NCBI GenBank assembly: GCA_022508735.1
Contig: JAFLUQ010000097.1
Location: forward strand, 1 to 8,940
Source of the DNA: Oscillospiraceae bacterium
GTDB lineage: Bacteria > Bacillota > Clostridia > UMGS1883
DNA: 8,940 bases
Direction of reading: 5' to 3'
The position numbers were made by a program, and so were the translations under genes. This document shows positions 5,368-8,940 of this stretch, in pieces. The stretch's first letter is position 1, and each line of letters opens with the position of its first letter. The notes below the pieces were generated by a model. It did no database searches and had not been told where the DNA came from. It saw only the letters and a list, made by a program, of their open reading frames with translations.

Positions 5368-7341
5368 CTAATTAAGAGCCAAACCGGAAACAGCGTTTAT
5401 ATCCATTATACTCTCACCGTTTCCGATATTAAGAGAGGGAATTGTAAAGCCGTTCAGCTTAAATTCCACATCTGAGGACCATATTTCCACTGCCGATGGT
5501 TCAGCCACCACTCCCTCATTAAGGGTCCACTGCCGGGCTTCGGGCTCGGTTATGGCAGTAGTTCTGTTTTCCCCGTCCCACGTGAAGGTATAGCCGCACT
5601 TAGCGAGGTCGCTCTCCGATACATATATGGCTCCGCTGACAGTGTATGCCGGGACGATCACCCCGTTCACCGTCAGCATCCTGTTTGCCTCGGCTGTTCC
5701 CACAACAGTGGAGGCCTCTCCCCTGCCGATGATCGAGGGAATATAGTTAACATCATTGCTTTCAGCCAAAGCATGGGTAGCGGAACCGAACCTCACCAAA
5801 GCAAGTCTTCCTCTATGTTTGCCTGCAAGCTCAATTTCCGTCATATTTGACGGCAAAATAAGGCTTTTAAGCCCATTGTCGGAGGACAAGTAAGAGGGCA
5901 GCTTTTTCATATTATCGCTAAGGTTTAGAGTTGTAAGACTACCGCAGCCTCCCAGAGAAGCTTCTTCTGCACCTTTGAGATATAGCCGCACAAGTTTTTT
6001 GCAGCCCGAAAAGGCCCTGGCATCCACAGCTACCCCCTCAGGTACGATGTATTCCCGGATTTCAGCACCCTCCGGACATAGAAGAAGCTGTGTTCCGGCT
6101 TTATTGAACAGGATCCCGTTCTCACTCTTGAAGTGCGTATTTTCCGGGTCGACATCAATGGCCTTAAGCCCGCTAATGGAGGAAAATGCGCGATTATCTA
6201 TCACTGCGACTCCGGCGGGAATATACATCTCCTTTATTTTGCTGCAGCCCGAGAAAGCATACTCCCCTATATACCTCAGTCCGGCAGGGAGGCTTACATT
6301 TTCAAGAGCCCGGCACCACCAAAAGGCATACTTATCGATCCTTTCAATGGTCGATGGCAAACTGACTTCTCTGAGTTTTTCGCAGTGTTCAAATGCACTT
6401 TCCCCGATGTAGGTTACCCCTTCCGGGATAACAATACTCTCCAACCCTTCACACCCGGAAAAAGCCTTATCCGTAATTCCGCTAAGGCCGGCGGGAAGGT
6501 TGACCTCCTTGAGGTCACGGCATTCGTAAAAAGCATTTTTGCCGATATACTTTACACCTTCCGGGATAGTAATGCTTTTCAGATCGGAGTTACTGAACAC
6601 TTCATTCCCCATCGAAGTAAGGCTTGACGGCAGCTTAATTTCAGTAAAGGAGGACCATTCAAAGGCGGAATTCTCGATTTCTGTGACACCTTCGGGTATC
6701 TCAATGGTTTTCATATTGCGGGCTAAGAAAAATGCGCTCGCTCCTATGGACGTCAGGCTCTTAGGAAGCTCTATTTCCTTAGGTCTGGCAGATCTGAAAA
6801 TACCGGGCAAAAGCTGAGTAGTGCCGGGTTCAATAATGATCTTATCTATCTGCGTTCCGGAAAACGGGTATTCGCTCTTAGCAAGGCCCTTGGGGACTAC
6901 AAGTTCACAACTGATCTTACTGCTATCAAAGGCACCCGAGCGCAGGGTCTTTATCCCTTCCGGCAGAGCTATGCTCCCGATCTCCGTACTCCCGAAGGCA
7001 TAGTCGCGTATTTCTGTAAGACTGCCGGGAAGGATCACCTCGCCTATCTTAAGTCCCCGAAATGAGTGCTGTCCGATAGCTGTGATCCCCTCGCCGATTA
7101 TCAGCCTATCAACATCCAACCCCACCCAAGGGTGGTTGAACTTCATATAGTGCCATATAGTGTAATAGTAATCTGCCATAACGCCACTGCCGGACAGCTC
7201 CAGCACCTTGGTTTCGCTGTCATAGACCCAGCTGATATTTTGACCTCCGTTTTCGCCGCAGAAGCCCGTCATAGTTTCTGCCGAGGCGGAGATGGTAATA
7301 AGCGCTATGACCGCAAGCAATACTACAATAAATTTTTTCAT
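5368..7341 (-). CDS. Secreted BspA-type leucine-rich repeat protein
   Basis: This predicted exported protein has 657 residues from the start at 7341. A signal peptide (MKKFIVVLLAVIALIT, with ASA before Glu22) suggests cleavage after residue 21. Residues 27-57 resemble the short region that opens BspA-like proteins, with a CGENGG start and GSGVMADY end. Residues 78 to about 506 hold some 17-19 LRR_5 (Treponema-type) repeats of about 23 residues, of the form 'IPEGVTYIGESAFEHCEKLRE'. Residues 555-597 resemble a copper amine oxidase-like stalk domain (TVNGVIVPAYTVSG, ESDLAKCGYTFTW). A second, shorter copy of its opening is at 626-640 (VEFKLNGFTIPSLNIG). No transmembrane segment, sortase motif or lipobox is seen, so it is secreted or held non-covalently. 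The start at 7353 is rejected because it abuts the AAGGA at 7354-7358. Such proteins usually bind host or cell-surface ligands; the partner is unknown. Confidence 0.92.
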   Translation of the reverse strand: MKKFIVVLLAVIALITISASAETMTGFCGENGGQNISWVYDSETKVLELSGSGVMADYYYTIWHYMKFNHPWVGLDVDRLIIGEGITAIGQHSFRGLKIGEVILPGSLTEIRDYAFGSTEIGSIALPEGIKTLRSGAFDSSKISCELVVPKGLAKSEYPFSGTQIDKIIIEPGTTQLLPGIFRSARPKEIELPKSLTSIGASAFFLARNMKTIEIPEGVTEIENSAFEWSSFTEIKLPSSLTSMGNEVFSNSDLKSITIPEGVKYIGKNAFYECRDLKEVNLPAGLSGITDKAFSGCEGLESIVIPEGVTYIGESAFEHCEKLREVSLPSTIERIDKYAFWWCRALENVSLPAGLRYIGEYAFSGCSKIKEMYIPAGVAVIDNRAFSSISGLKAIDVDPENTHFKSENGILFNKAGTQLLLCPEGAEIREYIVPEGVAVDARAFSGCKKLVRLYLKGAEEASLGGCGSLTTLNLSDNMKKLPSYLSSDNGLKSLILPSNMTEIELAGKHRGRLALVRFGSATHALAESNDVNYIPSIIGRGEASTVVGTAEANRMLTVNGVIVPAYTVSGAIYVSESDLAKCGYTFTWDGENRTTAITEPEARQWTLNEGVVAEPSAVEIWSSDVEFKLNGFTIPSLNIGNGESIMDINAVSGLALN

Positions 7342-7381
7342 AATAATGGCCATTCCTTTCCGCTGCGCGAAAAGTCACAAA
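7335..7381 (-). repeat. Leader repeat, intact copy at the leucine-rich repeat gene start
   Basis: This is the functional partner of the copy at 5267-5313 (40 of 47 positions identical). It covers the leader, the AAGGA ribosome binding site at 7354-7358, and the first codons of the leucine-rich repeat gene. The ATG at 7339-7341 lies 12 bases from the binding site, slightly more than in the other genes here. Confidence 0.75.
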
Positions 7382-7426
7382 AGGGATCGAAACTCGAGTG
7401 ACATTCACACACCTTTAAAATTTCAC

Positions 7427-7456
7427 TTTATAAGTTAGACGACAGACCCTTGTGAA
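7427..7456 (-). promoter_or_regulatory. Possible promoter of the leucine-rich repeat gene
   Basis: On the minus strand, TTCACA (7451-7456) and TATAAA (7427-7432) are 18 bases apart, each one base off consensus. Transcription would begin near 7420 and leave a leader of about 80 bases, longer than for the other genes in the window. It lies just downstream of the gatB terminator, as expected for an independent unit. Confidence 0.45.
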
Positions 7457-7475
7457 AAGTTCCCATATTATTGAT

Positions 7476-7505
7476 AAAAAAACAGACCGCAGAAACTGCG
7501 GCCTG
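7476..7505 (-). terminator. Intrinsic terminator of gatB
   Basis: Arms 7483-7492 and 7496-7505 form a 10-base stem with one A-C mismatch and an AAA loop. On the minus strand the hairpin is followed by seven T (plus-strand A at 7476-7482). It begins 8 bases after the gatB stop codon. Confidence 0.85.
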
Positions 7506-7513
7506 TCTGTTGG

Positions 7514-8940
7514 TTATTTCAGCTTTTCAAGTTCTTTGTCAATAAGCTCCTGAATGAGGGCGGGATTACCGCGGCCTCCGGTCTTGGCCATGGCCTGACC
7601 CATGAGAGCCTTGGCGGCCTGAAGCTTACCCTTCTTGAAGTCCTCGACGCTCTTGGGATTTGCGGCGATAACGGCGTTAACGATCTCGGCAAGGGCGGCG
7701 CGGTCGTTTATCTGACCGAGGCCCTGCTCCTCAACGATCTTCACGGGGTCGCCATCCTGCTGCCAAAGCTGGCTGACGAGCTTCTTCGCTGTGCCGCTGT
7801 TGATAGTTCCGTCGCCCATCATGTCGGCGATCTTCGCCATATTGGAGGGCGAGATCGGAATGTCGGCGCTGTCGGGCGGGAGCAGGCGGAACACCTCGGA
7901 AATTATCAGGTTGCCGAGGGTCTTGGGATACTTGCTCTCGGCGGCAGCAGCCTCGAAGTAGTCGGCTATTTCTATCTGGCTGGTGAGCATTTCACCGTTA
8001 TATGCACTGAGACCGTAGCGCTCAACATATGTCTTCTTGCGCTGGTCGGGCAGAGTCGGAATAGACCGCTGCAAAGCGTCAAGAGCCTCCTCGCTCATGA
8101 TTATAGGCGGAAGGTCAGGGTCGGGGAAGTAACGGTAGTCGTTGGCGTCTTCCTTACTTCTCATGGCGGAGGTCTTGCCGGTCACGCTGTCGAAACGGCG
8201 GGTCTCCTGAACAATTTCCTCACCGCGCTCGATGGCGTCAACCTGACGCTTGAACTCATACTCGATAGCTTTAAGGATAAACTGGAAGGAGTTAAGATTC
8301 TTCATCTCGGTACGGGTACCGAACTCCTTCTCGCCTATCTTGCGGACGGACAGATTCACGTCGCAGCGGAGAGAACCCTCCTGCATTTTGCAGTCAGAAA
8401 CTCCGGTATAGAGGATTATGGCGCGGAGCTTGCGCAAATACGCCACAGCCTCCTCGCCACTTCGCATATCAGGCTCGGAAACTATCTCTATCAGAGGAAC
8501 GCCGCAGCGGTTACAGTCGATAAGTGTGCCGTGCTGGTCGTCATGGACGAGCTTACCGGCGTCCTCCTCGATGTGGATTCTGGTTATGCCTATGCGCTTG
8601 GTGCCCTCTTCGCTCTCGATATCCAGATAGCCGTGCTCACAGAGTGGCAGGTCATACTGTGATATCTGATAGGCCTTGGGGAGGTCGGGATAGAAGTAAT
8701 TCTTGCGGTCCTCCTTGGAGTAACGGGCAATAGTGCAGTTAGTGGCCATGCCGGCCTTGATAGCGTACTCCACCACCTTGCCGTTAAGCACAGGCAGAGT
8801 TCCGGGATAGCCCATACATACGGGGCAGACGTGGGTGTTAGGCTCCGCGCCGAAGGTAGTCGGGCAGGAGCAGAATATCTTGGTTTCGGTCTTAAGCTCC
8901 ACGTGAGTCTCGAGACCGATAACCATTTCATAGCCCTTAT
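7514..8940 (-). CDS. gatB: Asp/Glu-tRNA amidotransferase subunit B (5' end outside window)
   Basis: GatB is the tRNA-binding kinase subunit of the GatCAB complex, which converts Glu-tRNA(Gln) and Asp-tRNA(Asn) to the correctly charged forms in bacteria lacking the direct synthetases. At least 470 residues from an in-frame Met at 8926 are present, close to full family length (about 475-480). The opening MVIGLETHVELKTETK, the zinc-type cysteines in CSCPTTFG and CPVCMG (residues 19, 21, 34 and 37 from that Met), EGSLRCDVNLS and YRYFPDPDLPP are hallmark GatB motifs. The C-terminal 140 or so residues form the YqeY-like tRNA-binding domain. The frame stays open to the window edge with Lys-Gly-Tyr-Glu before this Met, and GatB proteins usually start a few residues earlier. 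The real start is therefore probably just beyond 8940. gatA and gatC, often upstream in the same operon, would lie outside. The gene ends with a strong terminator. Confidence 0.97.
   Translation of the reverse strand, partial: KGYEMVIGLETHVELKTETKIFCSCPTTFGAEPNTHVCPVCMGYPGTLPVLNGKVVEYAIKAGMATNCTIARYSKEDRKNYFYPDLPKAYQISQYDLPLCEHGYLDIESEEGTKRIGITRIHIEEDAGKLVHDDQHGTLIDCNRCGVPLIEIVSEPDMRSGEEAVAYLRKLRAIILYTGVSDCKMQEGSLRCDVNLSVRKIGEKEFGTRTEMKNLNSFQFILKAIEYEFKRQVDAIERGEEIVQETRRFDSVTGKTSAMRSKEDANDYRYFPDPDLPPIIMSEEALDALQRSIPTLPDQRKKTYVERYGLSAYNGEMLTSQIEIADYFEAAAAESKYPKTLGNLIISEVFRLLPPDSADIPISPSNMAKIADMMGDGTINSGTAKKLVSQLWQQDGDPVKIVEEQGLGQINDRAALAEIVNAVIAANPKSVEDFKKGKLQAAKALMGQAMAKTGGRGNPALIQELIDKELEKLK

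Noticed and set aside
5975..6817. Several overlapping plus-strand frames opposite the leucine-rich repeat region.
   Set aside because: They mirror the repeats of the real gene on the other strand and show only its repetitive pattern in another frame.
5820..7060. Regularly spaced similar DNA segments that could suggest a repeat array such as CRISPR.
   Set aside because: The spacing of about 69 bases is the codon length of one leucine-rich repeat. The segments are degenerate and lie in one open frame, with no identical repeats or spacers.
8590..8931. Minus-strand frame of 113 codons overlapping gatB in another phase, and plus-strand frames opposite it.
   Set aside because: gatB is unmistakable here and uses a different phase; the others lack any recognisable motif.

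Overview
The window looks like a chromosomal segment from a Gram-positive anaerobe of the class Clostridia (Bacillota), possibly a gut or rumen lineage. The evidence is the strong AGGAGG-type ribosome binding sites, sigma-A-like promoters with 17-base spacers in very AT-rich intergenic DNA, coding DNA of moderate GC, a Bacillus-type glucose-6-phosphate isomerase, the tRNA-dependent amidotransferase subunit GatB, a DUF2975 plus YozG-like regulator pair, and a secreted BspA-type leucine-rich repeat protein. No rRNA, tRNA, transposase, integrase or CRISPR array is visible. The taxonomic call is an inference from these features.

Layout from left to right. Positions 1-600 (minus strand) hold a strong intrinsic terminator and a small P-loop NTPase-like gene with its own promoter. 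Positions 595-1947 (minus) are pgi. Its promoter lies in a short intergenic region shared with a divergent plus-strand gene for a freestanding prolyl-tRNA editing (YbaK/PrdX-type) protein at 2078-2617. Positions 2731-4032 (plus) carry two tandem, related lipoproteins with bacterial Ig-like (BIG2) domains; the second starts in the same frame one codon after the stop of the first. A 53-base perfect palindrome at 4073-4125 ends this unit and also contains the -35 box of the next promoter. That promoter drives a DUF2975 membrane protein and a small XRE-family regulator (4167-4850). A bidirectional terminator separates these from a minus-strand HPr-like gene (4899-5156) that has lost both classic phosphorylation residues.

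From 5211 to 7456 (minus strand) lies a 657-residue secreted leucine-rich repeat protein with its own promoter and terminator. A degenerate second copy of its 5' leader sits downstream of its stop codon. The window ends inside gatB (minus strand), whose start lies beyond position 8940.

Most genes appear to be single transcription units. pgi (glycolysis/gluconeogenesis), the tRNA editing protein and gatB (aminoacyl-tRNA quality and synthesis) are housekeeping genes. The lipoproteins and the leucine-rich repeat protein belong to the cell surface. The DUF2975/XRE pair looks like a small autoregulated membrane module. No wholly new system is demonstrated. The points most worth a second look are the phospho-site-less HPr, the in-frame tandem lipoproteins, the palindrome-embedded promoter and the duplicated leader.
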